DNA of 64,000 nucleotides from Chrysophaeum taylorii. Lineage: Eukaryota > Sar > Pelagophyceae > Pelagomonadales > Pelagomonadaceae. The notes under the pieces were generated by a model, which made no database searches, had not been told where the DNA came from, and saw only the letters and a list, made by a program, of their open reading frames with translations. Positions 41,101-51,408 of this stretch are shown piece by piece. Position 1 is the first letter of the stretch. Each line of letters starts with the position of its first letter. The stretch is taken from NCBI GenBank assembly GCA_029834535.1, contig JAQMWT010000546.1, forward strand, positions 233,677 through 297,676, written 5' to 3'. Made by a program: the position numbers and the translations under genes.

Positions 41101-41148
41101 GTCGGCGGCGGCGGCGGCGGCGGCGAACAAGAAGAACCGCAGCAGCAT
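38113..41148 (-). CDS. TTL-like (ATP-grasp) and JmjC/cupin-8 fusion protein with signal peptide
   Basis: 1011 residues from the Met at 41,148, which begins a clear signal peptide (MLLRFFLFAAAAAAADTV); the frame is open for 77 more codons upstream, into the neighbour's promoter. Residues about 60-420 form a tubulin-tyrosine-ligase-like ATP-grasp domain: GIWVRKDPQ, CILQRYVDRPMLL, FDAKFSVGVYLAVSS, LTNGLLNQRLAEDY and WRLDFLLDADARVWLLEVE. Residues about 760-1000 form a JmjC/cupin-8 domain: YPTHVDCYENFIAQLDGAKN supplies the His-x-Asp iron ligands, and ELHPGDLAYVPLMWPHNVAT the distal His. Both domains look intact, and a Cys-rich linker lies between them. TTL-like enzymes add amino acids to proteins and cupin-8 proteins hydroxylate, so a two-step modification of a secretory protein is possible but unproven. 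Confidence 0.85.
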   Translation of the reverse strand: MLLRFFLFAAAAAAADTVTVVVDDRPVSIQAWPGDDLRRIGESFCGDRGIDINVSLRDGRPRCATLVADELADALYCQNRNNNDTRGFRFYHGAYYFDSEEYELLRVLLLRLGLVECLSGERITGGEAVVWLLGHFDETAPFYAMLRGVSNAMPRPTELGNKDALYEHLERLRDRVGDRAVRFAPRTWLSAALEAERHRRTGPLGGIWVRKDPQIELGGGIELARHWSDLDGCEHCILQRYVDRPMLLTDHKAGIFDAKFSVGVYLAVSSMAPLAAWMHREMLVLLCSRPYDERETDKLAHLTNGLLNQRLAEDYDPAKRVWTTDRLLAHLKTLRSGVEWTDIEDQMREIAAIVLTAARAPLLEASTKAAEEAPLFAHWRLDFLLDADARVWLLEVEIVPSAGTIGGVDEVLKTTVLRDVLALAGVGAPDVSTDAYRQHYPWLRGEACWVDETADPPNRVCATPDPEETAYDDEQRADVMDILARASDPLQHDPKAIDLIAAYEAARGRAGGYRPLFPLPRSFRYFDGTEGGSMHKTGLPDLWRQEGAVAADFVLDRWDHLKARLLDDEIRENATRDWTDHLDLAAASTLCDACVDDAMVFCATVGAVDAQGRVSVFGRCQRARDECAHAPRGLVDGVALASREACDLDNEKNITALLGLLDASRAATLYEHGAGLRAWCASALGNTTTAADASASALVRACGSSGATRDASATRVAVTTIDGCLAASSSVSAAVETAIRRNTPLVIHRAACSSFSANDPWTRAKLAESSSARVVTLAFDGTRDRSQQIFSGEITLGDFLALAGGDGTSQLPRGANASLYVLLTDRHKVDGVIDTSSLANPNSAIVATQREGPVAKLHEAAVAAMDDALDLDGALEVAWTSLRLGAAYRYPTHVDCYENFIAQLDGAKNLTFFAPEAIRELRPDLATKHWPRADDFALRRAARTAETVELHPGDLAYVPLMWPHNVATSAWSATANRYFWLRDTSAWLRHVDDRKRLTWRVYELEHAERVC

Positions 41149-41240
41149 CTTAAAAATCGTAAAACACAAGGCGTTAGGAACAACGTCCGTTGAATTTTGG
41201 GGGCGGACGATGGTGGCGTGAGAAGCTGGCGTATCGCCCG
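41149..41240. promoter_or_regulatory. Short divergent promoter interval
   Basis: 92 bp between the TTL-JmjC start (minus) and the GDP-mannose transporter start (plus). No recognised core element. Confidence 0.35.
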
Positions 41241-42311
41241 ATGTCGAGCGACGTCGCGAACCGTGCGAAGGTCGCCGTCGACGTCGAGGCGGCCGACACA
41301 ACAGCACCGTTGACCCCAACGCGGCGGGCGGTGCAATGCGCGACGAGTCTTGGCGTTGGTGGGGAGCTCCCGGCAGCAACTGCCGAGGCGGCCTCCAAGG
41401 CCGTGGCCGCGGCGACGGTGTCGTGCGTCATGTACGTCGGGTGCTCGACAATCATGGTCCTGACGAACAAGTGGCTGGCGTCGACGTTGGGCGTTCGCGC
41501 GCACGTTTCGCTCTTGCTCATGCAAAACGCCGTCGCTACGCTCGCCGTCTCGCTCTGCAAGGCGACGGGGATCGTGTCGTACGCCGACTTCGACGCGCGG
41601 ATCGCGCTGCAGTGGCTCCCCGTCAACCTCTGTTTTGTCGTGATGCTCCTCACGTCCTTCGTGGCGATGCGCTACCTCTCGGTCCCTATGATCACCATAT
41701 TTAAGCAGCTCGCCAACCTCGTCACCGTCTCCGGCGAGTTCTACTTGTTCGGCAAACCCGTCTCGCGCATGGTGATTCTCTCCTTCGCGACGATGATCTT
41801 CGGAGCAATCCTCGCGGCCGCGAACGACCTCGCCTTTTCCGCGGTCGGCTATTCCTGGCAAGCGGCCAACTGCTTCTCGACCTCTTCCTACGTCCTCTAC
41901 TTGAAGCACGCGACGCGCTCTGTCCAACTCTCAAAGTTCGGGATGGTCTTTTATAACAACCTCCTCTCCCTCCCGATGCTCGCGCTCGTCGCCGTCTCCA
42001 ACGGCGAACCCTCCGCGCTTCTCGACGCTCACTCGCGAGGCCTCCTCGACCTCAGTTTCTTCGCTTTGAACGCCCTGGCGGGCTGCATCGGCTTCCTTCT
42101 TAACCTCGCCTCCGTCTGGTGCGTTTCCGCCACCTCGGCAACCACCTACGCCGTCGTTGGCGCCTTGAACAAAATCCCCGTCACCATCCTCGGCTTCCTA
42201 ATCTTTCGTCTCCCAATCTCAAAGGAAATGGCCATCTATGTCTCTCTCAGCCTTGTAGGCGGCTTCCTCTACTCGTACGACAAAGTCGTCCAAACGACCC
42301 GTGCCAAGTAG
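41241..42311 (+). CDS. GDP-mannose transporter-like nucleotide-sugar transporter
   Basis: 356 residues from the Met at 41,241; another Met at 41,190 would add 17 residues. About ten hydrophobic helices fill the protein, the size and pattern of the drug/metabolite transporter superfamily. VLTNKWLAS in the first helix region and the signature GALNKIPVTILGFLIF near the C-terminus mark it as a Golgi GDP-mannose transporter: the GALNK motif contacts GDP-mannose in the Vrg4/GONST group. It would exchange cytosolic GDP-mannose for GMP and supply lumenal mannosyl or fucosyl transfer, fitting the glycosyltransferase-like neighbours. Confidence 0.88.
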   Translation: MSSDVANRAKVAVDVEAADTTAPLTPTRRAVQCATSLGVGGELPAATAEAASKAVAAATVSCVMYVGCSTIMVLTNKWLASTLGVRAHVSLLLMQNAVATLAVSLCKATGIVSYADFDARIALQWLPVNLCFVVMLLTSFVAMRYLSVPMITIFKQLANLVTVSGEFYLFGKPVSRMVILSFATMIFGAILAAANDLAFSAVGYSWQAANCFSTSSYVLYLKHATRSVQLSKFGMVFYNNLLSLPMLALVAVSNGEPSALLDAHSRGLLDLSFFALNALAGCIGFLLNLASVWCVSATSATTYAVVGALNKIPVTILGFLIFRLPISKEMAIYVSLSLVGGFLYSYDKVVQTTRAK

Positions 42312-45290
42312 GTTTTTTTATATTTTTTTATTGGACAGCATATATCAAGACATCGACAACGCGCACACGCGCGCGCGCGTGATATTCACGCTTCCCGGAG
42401 GCCTCGGGAACCCGGAGCCGAAAAGAGGTGCCACTCTCGGATGATGCCTAGAGGAAGACCCTCGCGACCCATCTCGATCTACTTCGACCGCCTTCTCGAC
42501 CAGTCATGACAATGGCATGACAAGAGGCGACAAGCTCCCCCCCTCCAGTGGTTTGGAGACTCGCGTGCGACGCTTACGATGCCCGATGGTTTGGCACGAG
42601 CTGCGAGCTTCTTATTATGCTCGGATGTCAATATTTATTTGAAGTGGATTCGGACGAGAAGGAGATCGGTTCGACGGATTCATAATTCCTGCTGTGAAGG
42701 CAGTTGATTTATACTACGTTTAGTGACGCGCCAATTCGAGAAATGTGGAATTTAGTTATGGCAGTGAACTTATGCATCAGTATTTCCTGTCGACATTCAA
42801 TGTACAATAACAACAGCAGTGGTCTAATAATCGTCTCATTTCTCGAAGGCGTTGCGTTTGAATGTGTGCATGCCAACGCTAAACTCTCGCGCGTTCTTTC
42901 AATCACGTCCCCATCGGCGCTCAATAATCAAACCGCCAGAAGGCTTCGGGGAATGATCGGCGCCATCGCTCTCGCGACAAGCGCCGCTGCTGCCGCCGCG
43001 GAATGCGCCAATTAGTAACAAGCTGGTTGAACAAAGTGCGCAGCAGCGGCATGCGTGCTTGTGGTAGCAGTGAATTCGGCGGTAAACGGCGATCCAAGCA
43101 CGAACTTCAACCGGGAAAGCAGCTTTACTCCGACGACTTGTTGCGACCGCAAGAGCGCCGATGGGACGACGGCATACATGGCTTGGTATTTATGTTTATT
43201 CTTATAAATCTTGCGACGTGCATCAATAGTGTTCTCCCCGCACTTTGTCGTGCTCCGAACTATACGAAGGAGAGAAGACGACGTCGCTGTGGCTCGAGTC
43301 GCCACAGCCGCGGGTCATGCCCGGCATGGACCGACCCCAAGGTCAACTTGGCACAGTGCACAGACTACCAGCCCAACGCTTACCTGGGTGACTGGATGGC
43401 ACAACGCCCAAGCTCGATGGTTTTGGCAATGACTTCGCAATAGGCGTGGGCGAGGTATGCAGTATCGACGTCACCGTGGTGCAGTCCGAAAGGACAAACT
43501 GTTGGAACGGCCGCATCATTGGGACAGGCCAGGCCTCTTCGAGAGCTGCATGACAAACGCCCACACGATTGGCCAGCGTCCGTATCCCTTGGAGTACTCA
43601 GCCACCGAGCTCGATGCGTACGTGCTTCTCCCGAGCGCGACGATTATGACGTGTCCCAAATTAGGAACGAGCCCGCCGGTTTTATCACGCGCATTAAGAA
43701 TGGCGTAGCGATCCTTTCGACGAGCTCCAACCTTGAAGGGGTCGCTGTCATCGATGTTGTTTGCCTGGTCTCCCTCCCACCAGCGACGGCCTCGCTCTCA
43801 CGAACAAAAACCTCATATAGAGGCGACTTCTTCTCGCGTCGTCGAGTCGTCCTAAACTACGTCAGTGGCCAACGAAAGTGCCCTCCGCGTTCTGCTTGCC
43901 GGCCAAGGCGACGCAGCCCATATCTAAAGCGGCCAACTCATACATCTGCGGAGACGACGACAACTCTATCGAATGGGATTGGGACCTGCAAGCTCCATTT
44001 TGTGTCCCGCGTTTGACACAAACACAAGTGGGCCGGCCTCGGGGTCAGCTTTTCCTACCTCCACGCCGGCTTGGGAGGGTCACCAGCTCAACGTCACCAC
44101 GCTCTTGATCTAAAAAAAAAAGAGCTGGCATTGCTGCCAGCAACGTGCTCGACAGCTGCATTGACAAGTTCATTCACACGAAGAGCGACCACAGCGCAGT
44201 GGGCGTCACCCACTATCATCGCAGACGACAGCCTCACGAACGATTCTTTTCCGGCCAGGCATCGATGAATACAACCTCCCCACCGAGGCGCAGGAGGGTC
44301 TCTGCGGCACCGGATATTTCACCTGTACTTAAATGAAATCTCCCTCTTGCTCTCTCCCATTTCTTTATGTCACCACGAAGCGGGCTCGTTTTCTTCAACA
44401 TAGCTAACGTCGCTGCATAAGAGCAAATCAATTTGCAACCTTGGCTCGCTTCACGTGTGTAACAGCACAAGAAGGCAAGCAGTTTGCCAAACATACTCAT
44501 TCACTCATCTTGCCATCTCAGATATAATTTTCTGTCCCACGAGCGTACTCGAATTCGTGTCTTCGTGTTCACGAGTGATGAAGTGAACTTGGTAGAGAGA
44601 GAAAATGTGTTGTCACCTGGGCGGAGTCCTTGTTGCAGTGGTAGAAGTGCTTGTCCTCTGTGCGTCCTGGCTCCTTCGACGCAGGGACAGCACTTGACAG
44701 TGTCAGGTGACGGGCTTCTTGAGCGTAGTGCGTTTTAGCAAGAGAGGGAGAGAGGGTGGTGTGGTGGGGGGTCATGGCGAAAATGAAATTTTCTACCTCT
44801 ACAGGGCCTTGTTACCACGCCGCAAGTTGGTGGCAAATCCTGAACGACCAAGTGGCACCGGATAGTTCGTCTATCTGAAAGGGCAGCTCCGATCATTATC
44901 AGTTAGCCATTTTTGCGACGGAATCGTGCAACCGAGGGCATAGGACACGGATGTCTGTCTCGGCACCTCCACTCCAGACTGAGGTTTCAGCACGGAGAAA
45001 AAGCAATGTCGAGGACACCATAAACTTGGCAATTACCCAAAGCAGCAATGCAATTCAGTGGCCTTTCAAGCAAGGCCCCGGCGCAGATGCGTGTGGGTGT
45101 GACGGCGCCCTTGGCATCGTTCGCATCAACAACGACCCAATGGTCTTGGTACTGCCGTTCGGTGCGAAAAGGCTGGCAGAAGCGGGTGGGGCGAAGTGCG
45201 AGCTAAGAGAAGATCGCTGCTGCCGAGCTCGCAGTGATCGGCAAGCGCGCGGCGAAGTTGACTGGTGACGCGAGTCGGCACGATCCTAGA
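42312..45290. other. Gene-poor stretch with degenerate coding-like pieces
   Basis: No gene recognised. Between 43,000 and 44,340 the plus strand shows coding-like pieces in changing frames (for example NAYLGDWMAQRPSSMVLAM and SYICGDDDNSIEWDWDLQAP), which may be a decayed gene. The rest has only short frames. A short run of CG repeats lies near 42,360-42,380. Confidence 0.45.
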
Positions 45291-45609
45291 CTCAAGCCGG
45301 TAAAGAGGGAAGACAACAAAGCAAAAACTCGTGACAAAAAATGTTTGAGTGTGATGATGGCGTAGTCGTCGCAGAGAACAAAGTGCTTGAATATCCAGCT
45401 AATAGGCTTGATGTTGCCACGTACGCACGCACCGGCGAGAAGTCCTTAAATCGCGAAGGAAGGCGGCGTCGAGAGTGTTCAGGCATACGGGTTGCATAGA
45501 AAATGTCCCAATTCCCAAGACACAACGTGCTCGTGGAGCGCTGTGCGGCGAAGATGTGTTTGCCAGTGGAATTTGGGATCGAGCGAGCGTACGCCATTGT
45601 ATCAGGCAC

Positions 45610-45909
45610 GTGGTCTCTAAGACGAGGCACACAGTGTTCGAGGAAACGCGCACGCCTGACACGCCGCGAGCTGCGGTGATTGCGCGACGCGTCCTGTGTT
45701 CCCAAAGAAAAGCCACCACTCGAGCGCGGCGCAGCTGTAGCTCCATTGTTCGGTGTCATGTGGTCTCTAAGACGAGGCACACAGTGTTCGAGGAAACGCG
45801 CACGCCTGACACGCCGCGAGCTGCGGTGATTGCGCGACGCGTCCTGTGTTCCCAAAGAAAAGCCACCACACGAGCGCGGCGCAGCTGTAGCTCCATTGTT
45901 CGGTGTCAT
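45610..45909. repeat. Tandem duplication, two 150-bp units
   Basis: Units 45,610-45,759 and 45,760-45,909 are almost identical (one difference noticed). The length is a multiple of three, so frames on both strands continue through it. The surrounding open frames (46,047-45,292 minus; 45,475-45,948 plus) have no recognised domain. Confidence 0.9.
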
Positions 45910-47110
45910 GTTGCTGGATGGAAATGGGCTCACGTTGAGCCAACTTGACCTGCACGTTGAGGCAACGCAACCGTGCGTTTGGCGACGCCGACGAAGACGG
46001 TGTGCGAAAACTGAACGAGCTGAACGATGGGTAGTGAGTCGGCGCACACCGTGACGGAGCGTGATTGATTGTTGTTGTTAAGTCGACCGCCTCACCGCAC
46101 GCTGAATCGCAAACAAAAATGTATGCATGCGAACACGCGAATGGTCCTTGATCGGCCGAGACGAACGCCGCCACTGCCCTCAGGAGAGTCAGCATCAGCA
46201 CGTTTCTTCCGAACCTCGTGCCCCTCAGTCGTGTCGCAGGGTGGACGTCCAAGCACAAGAATCCCCCCAGGCTAGGCCGATAAAGAGATGGCCAGCGTGA
46301 TGGTGATCGATCGAGTGGTGCGGCGACGCGTACAACACGCGTATTCAAGTCGATGGTCGCGTTTCGGATGGCGCTGGATCATCGACATGTGGAAAGCACA
46401 CCCATATAAAATAAAAGAGGTGCCTCTTGGATGGTGGCATCACTAATCAGCATAATCTGATTTGGGCTCGCCGCAACATTGTCGTGTGGATCGCGGACGT
46501 AACGTGCTCGTCGAGGAAGGCTCGACGTTTAAACTTCAAGAACGGTATATCACGACGGCGGCTTCGTTGCCAGAGATGTAGACCTCTGCCCGCACCGCCG
46601 CATTGCCAGGCGCTTTGGCGACTAGCACATCTGGGGTTCGACCGTGTTCTTCATAATGACGTCCGATGACGTCCAACGTCGTCCTCCACGTATCGACGAC
46701 CCCGCGGCTCGTATATTATTTCCTTCTCGCCGGTCGGAAGTATGATGCCGGACGTCCAATCCCAGTATGCTGAATATGGACAATACCCTCTCTCGGATAT
46801 TTTTATGTGGAAATAGATTTGCGTCGAGAGTCTGTCGCGCGCAGGATACGGAAACGATCGACCCGGCGACGCCGCCACGTCCGTCGTCGCTGCCCGGCGA
46901 CGTTACAAAATCAATATTTTCTTCTCTCTCTCTCTCTCGAAAAAAAAAAAAAAAAGTTTATTACTTCGAAGGAGGATACGCAAATACGAGTCTCGAAAGA
47001 AAAAAGCGAGAGGAACGCGGCGAGAGATTTGTGAATTGAATCGATTTAATTCGAAGGACGGCGCGTCTGAAAAAAAGAACACGAAAGGAGGCGGCCATTA
47101 GCTTTGTGCA
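45910..47110. other. Intergenic stretch
   Basis: No gene seen. Contains a CT run followed by an A run near 46,925-46,956. Confidence 0.5.
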
Positions 47111-47114
47111 GTTT

Positions 47115-47117
47115 TTA

Positions 47118-47169
<52 letters not shown>

Positions 47170-49421
47170 TCCTCGTCGTCGGGAGGTGTCGTTCCTTTTT
47201 TTTTGATGGGGAGGGCCTCGAAGCGCCAATCGCCATCGACAGAACAGGCCCAGGCGAACTTGTCGAGGAGAGTTTTTGGGAAAATGCGCTCTATGGGAAC
47301 ATCGCAGCGCTTGCACCAGGCGACGCTGATCCTTGGATCGCAATAATTAGCTTTGGAGGTCCCCAAACTGACCTCCTTGTTTTCGTTTTTGTTTCGAAGA
47401 TCGATCTCGCACTTTTTGATCTTCTCGGTCCACGCGGCGATTCTCTTCTCGATATCCTTCTTTTCCGGGTGTTTCGTGAATTTGTGGGCTTCCAACAGTT
47501 TAAGTTTTTGCGCTTCGCGTCTCTGGGCCGATGCCTTCTCGGCGGCTTGGGTCGCCGCGATTTTGTCCTCGACCGACTTGGCCGAGTTCTTGAGTTGCTT
47601 GGCGGCGTCGACGGCCTCCTGGGCGGCCGACGCGGGATCTTCGCCCGAGTGGAGGGGAATTTTTTTCTTGCCCATCCAGTCTTGAAGATCTTTTTTTTGG
47701 GATTTAAAGGTTTCCAGCTTTTCGGCCAGCTGCTCGAGGCCGGCTTGCGTCGACTGGCTGACCGTGCGCTGATGGTTACACAGGATCGCGACCGTCCTGT
47801 TGGCTTCGTTGTAGGCGACGAGCTTGGCGTTGACCGTATCGAGCTTCTTCATCGCCGAGGCGGGAGGGAGCTCGTTTTGCAGCGTCTCCGACGCATTGTA
47901 GGTACGGAAGACCTTGGCTGTCAATCCAGGCATGATGCTCGACAAGTGGGCGTTCAATTCGGGGGGACTGATGGTGTCGAAGACTTGTTCTTGCGGTCGT
48001 TTGCTCTCGCAGAAGCGCCTGATGTTGTCGTACACGATCGTCCCGCTCTCGTTGGACGAAAAGTCGATGGTCTGCTTGAACAACATGCTGTCTTTTCCCA
48101 GAAACTCGAGGACGACGTCGGAGATGCCGCCTTGGCCGAAGGTAAAGTGCTCGACGCGCAACGAACAACAGCCGACCGTGTCGGCCTCGTCCTCGCCCTT
48201 TTCGCCGCCCACGCGCAACGCGTAGACGTCGATCAGCCACATCGTCGTCGCCAGCTGCGCCGTCCTCGAGTCGCGGCTCTCCAAATTGGCCCGGTAGTCT
48301 CTCCGGACGCGGTCGATGCAGCCCTTGAGCTGCTGTGCCTTCTCGAACTTGGCGTAGTCGGATTTTCCCTTCAACGACGAATTCGCGGCGAGCATGACGT
48401 ATTTGTTTTGGGACATGACGTTCTCGTGCCAGGAGCTCAACCAGGTGACGGTGTCGTCGTGCTGCACGGAGCCCCACGCGTGGCCGGGGATGTCGCACCT
48501 GGGGGGCGCGTTCGAGGGTCCGACGTTGATCGCGACGCGTTCCGGATCGACGCGCCGCTTGAGGGTTCCGGTTTTCGGGTGTTTGCCGCGGCCGCGAAAC
48601 AAGGAGGGCGGCTCCATGCGAAAGTTTCCGACCTTTTGGAGCCGGCCGTCGAGGAGCGCGTACCCAGTTTTCAGTTGCTCGGCGTCGCGCTGCGCCTTGG
48701 CCTCCTTCTTCTCGGCGTCCGAAGCCGCCTTCTTGGCCGCGCGAAGTCGTTCGTGGTGGGCCCTAATATTCGAGAAGTCAAGCTTCTGGAAACTCTTGAT
48801 CTTGTGTCCTCGTCCCAGAATCTTTTTGAAATCGGCGAAGAAATTTTTCTGAAAAATATCTCGCTGGCCGCCGCTCTCGCTCAGCTGAGGTCCGTCCTCG
48901 GGAACTTGCGCGAAAAACGTCGCCACCTCCTCCTGCTCGGGAGTGAGATCCACCGGTTCGCCATCGTACACCAACTTGACGCCGTGCGCCTCGTACGCCG
49001 GCGGAAACTGGACGCCGTTGTGTTCCAACGTCCTGAACACCTGTCCCTCGGGAAGTTCCGGAACGGTCCACCACTCGAACGCCTTGATCGCCTCGTCTAC
49101 GCGCTGGAGCTGACTCAGCTCCTTCACCCGCTTCGGGGCGCCGTTCGTCGTCTTCTTCGGTGACGACGGCGGATTCTTTTTCTTGGTATTCTTCGCCGCC
49201 GCAGGCTTCTTGTTGTTCTTGGAGGAAGCTGTTGTCGCGGTCTTCTTCTTTTTCACCTTCGACGACGACACATCCTCATCCTCCGCCTTGCGCTTCCGGC
49301 TGGTCGCCGCGGGTTTCTTCTCTGATTCCTTTTTGCGCTTCGCACCGGGCTTTGCGGGAGGCGCCGCCTTCCGCTTCAAGTCTGCGATCGGCACGTCGTC
49401 GCTATCGTCGTCGCTCGACAT
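47115..49421 (-). CDS. TOP1: DNA topoisomerase I, eukaryotic type IB
   Basis: 768 residues from the Met at 49,421, whose next residues (SSDDDSDDVPIADL) are a typical acidic start; 38 further upstream codons have no such character. The enzyme relaxes supercoils by nicking one strand through a 3'-phosphotyrosine. In order there are a Lys-rich nuclear-localisation region (about 10-100), the core (from about 105, with KNFFADFKKIL and WLIDVYALRVGGEKGEDEAD), FRTYNASETLQ, a coiled-coil linker (about 600-700), and the C-terminal active site SKANYCDPRISVAWCKRCDV with the catalytic Tyr, then KTLLDKFAWA. An unusual feature follows: a tail of about 20 Asp residues, encoded by a GTC (minus-strand GAC) microsatellite at 47,117-47,180. 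Confidence 0.96.
47119..47180 (-). repeat. (GAC)n microsatellite coding for a poly-Asp tail
   Basis: About 17 uninterrupted GTC units on the plus strand plus an imperfect extension. On the minus strand it codes Asp at the very end of topoisomerase I. Confidence 0.95.
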
Positions 49422-49483
49422 CCTGCTAACCCCCAGTTCCAGTAAGTAAGTAAGGAACCTTATTAGGTCACGCGTGTCGAAGA
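49422..49483. promoter_or_regulatory. Short divergent promoter interval
   Basis: 62 bp between the topoisomerase I start (minus) and the 2OG oxygenase start (plus). Contains AGTAAGTAAGTAAGG. No core element recognised. Confidence 0.35.
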
Positions 49484-50212
49484 ATGGTAAGGATGATCGA
49501 AAGGTCACCGTTGCCTCCGGATGTGGCCGAAGCATTCCTCGGGGAAGGGTGCTGGGAGCCGGCGACCCTTCGAGAAGAAGGAGGTTTCGATTTTGAGGAG
49601 GTGACGGTGTACGCGTCGTCGGTCCGGGTGCCAGAGGGCCTCGCCGAGGCCGCTATCTTGGCGGCTGCGAGCGGACCCAGCCTCGACCGGTCCAACGTCG
49701 GCGGCTTCCATTCGGACGACGATGTTTTCGAGACCTGCGAGGCCGCCAGACCTCTCAGAGACGCCGCATTCAAGGCTGTCGCCGAGCTGCCGCCGGAGCC
49801 CCCCGAGCTCGCGACGGTAGAGGACTCGACGGGCGCGACGATCGTCCGCGACGACAGATTTCTATTCCTCGTCCCCCGGCGCGTCGAGGCCTGGTTCAAC
49901 GTCTCGAAATGCGGCCACTACAACTGCCTCCACGACCATCGCGGCGCGCGATGGTGCGGGGTCTACTTCGTCCAGTGCCCCGACCCCCCGCCCCCACCCC
50001 TCCAACACTCCGGCGGCCTCCTCCTCCTCCTCCGACACCCCAATCCGCCGGAACGCGGCCGCTACGCCGTCATCCACCCCGTCCCGGGGACGATGCTCCT
50101 CTTCCCGCCATCCCTCCGCCACGCCGTCCTCCCCGTCGCCCCCGCGGCCGTCCACGAGGGGGGGGGGAAGAATGCCCTCCGGATTTCTGTCTCGTTCAAC
50201 TTCGGTTATTAA
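49484..50212 (+). CDS. 2OG-Fe(II) oxygenase, family with HxH...H pattern
   Basis: 242 residues. The C-terminal half matches the 2OG-FeII_Oxy_5 type fold: EAWFNVSKCGHYNCLHDHRG, then CGVYFVQCP, LLLLLRHPNPPERG, VPGTMLLFPPSLRHAVLPV and ALRISVSFNFGY. The first His pair and the distal His after the 'LLFPPSLRH' strand are the likely iron ligands, and the Arg near RISVSFN would bind 2-oxoglutarate. It would hydroxylate an unknown small molecule or protein. The first 120 residues are unassigned. The start at 49,484 is the first Met (another is three codons later). Only 13 bp separate its stop from the start of the next gene on the same strand. Confidence 0.75.
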   Translation: MVRMIERSPLPPDVAEAFLGEGCWEPATLREEGGFDFEEVTVYASSVRVPEGLAEAAILAAASGPSLDRSNVGGFHSDDDVFETCEAARPLRDAAFKAVAELPPEPPELATVEDSTGATIVRDDRFLFLVPRRVEAWFNVSKCGHYNCLHDHRGARWCGVYFVQCPDPPPPPLQHSGGLLLLLRHPNPPERGRYAVIHPVPGTMLLFPPSLRHAVLPVAPAAVHEGGGKNALRISVSFNFGY

Positions 50213-50225
50213 GTATTAACAAAAG

Positions 50226-51408
50226 ATGCGCGCCTCGCTCCTTCTTGTTGTCGCAGGATGCGCGGCATACCGCAGTCCGCCGTCGATGCGACGACAGCAA
50301 GAAGTGCCCTGGCGACGTGTCGCGAGGCGCGTCGACAACGCGCAGCGCAAGGTGCTCGAGCGAACCAAGGGGTTGCACCCGGCGTCCCAGCTCGGGATCG
50401 TTGGCGCTGCCTACGCCTGCCACACCTGCCTCCTCTCGCGCGGTTGCCTCCCCTACCCCGTCCAACTCATCCCCAACGACCGCGGCCTCTTCCAGAGCAT
50501 CGGCTACGACTCTTTGGCCGGTATGCTCGTTATCGCGTTGAGGTGGATACGCGTCGCTTCCCGCGAAAAAAACCCTCGCAGCGACCTCCCCTGGAAGCCC
50601 GCCAAGGCGACCATCGACGCCCGTCGCTTCGTGGGCGTCGTCCTGGCGCTCTTCGGGGCCTTCTCGTTTTCGGCCACGGCGTGCGTCGCGTTGGACGGAC
50701 ACCTCTACCGCGCCGCGTACGACGGGGCGACCATCAGCCTCGCCATGCACCGCGCCCTCCTCATCCTCTTCGGCCACCTCGTGTGGGTCGCCGGGGGCCT
50801 GACTATCCTCACCCTGGCGCTCGACAACTTCTGGGCGAAAAACGCGTGGTTTCGCTTTCGCTGGCGAGACGACTGGATGTGGTGGGTCATCGGAGGCTAC
50901 GCCTGCAGTTCCTGGGCATTTAATTGTGCCGACGCCCTCAACCAATTCATCGTCCCAGACTGCCTCTTCGACGACGACACCCTCGTCACCCAGATGATTA
51001 ACCCGGAGGATAACGACATCTTCACTTTCGCGACCGGCGCCGTCGCCCCCTGCCTCAGCGCGCCATTCTGGGAAGAAACCCTCTACCGCGGCTTCCTCCT
51101 CCCCGTGCGTTTTTTCTTTTTTTTTCGCTTTACTTCCCTTCCTAGGCCCTCAGCGCCTTATTTCCCGTCTCGACCGCCGTCCCCGCCTCTGCGGTGAGTG
51201 CGCGTCGACACCTCAGTTCGCGTCATGCATGCACCCGCAGCTCCTCTTCGCCGCCCACCACTTCTCCCTCACCGCCGGCTTCCCGCTTGCCGTCCTCGGC
51301 CTCATCTGGGCCCTCGTCTATATCCAGTCTCGAAATCTCCTCGTCACCGTCCTGATTCACGCAATGTGGAACACCCGAATCTTCCTCGGCGCACTCCTCG
51401 GTCTCTAG
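50226..51408 (+). CDS. CPBP-family intramembrane protease, three exons
   Basis: Exons 50,226-51,104, 51,146-51,193 and 51,241-51,408 give 364 residues. The introns of 41 and 47 bp begin GTGCGT and GTGAGT and end TAG and CAG, both in phase 0. Without splicing the protein would end in a Phe/Pro run and lose its catalytic half. The CPBP (Rce1-like) motifs are APFWEETLYRGFLLP (EExxxR) in exon 1, AAHHFSLTAGFPLAV (FxxxH-like) and VTVLIHAMWNTRIF in exon 3. About six hydrophobic helices are visible. The first 20 residues (MRASLLLVVAGCAAYRSPP) look like a signal leader, so plastid or ER targeting is likely. These proteins cleave membrane or prenylated substrates; which substrate is unknown. Confidence 0.87.
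51105..51145 (+). other. 41-bp spliceosomal intron
   Basis: GTGCGT...CCTAG with a T-rich interior. Removing it joins CPBP motif 1 to the next exon in frame. Confidence 0.85.

Noticed and set aside
47106-49163. 685-codon plus-strand frame starting with poly-Val
   Set aside because: Antisense of topoisomerase I; the poly-Val is the GTC microsatellite read on the other strand.
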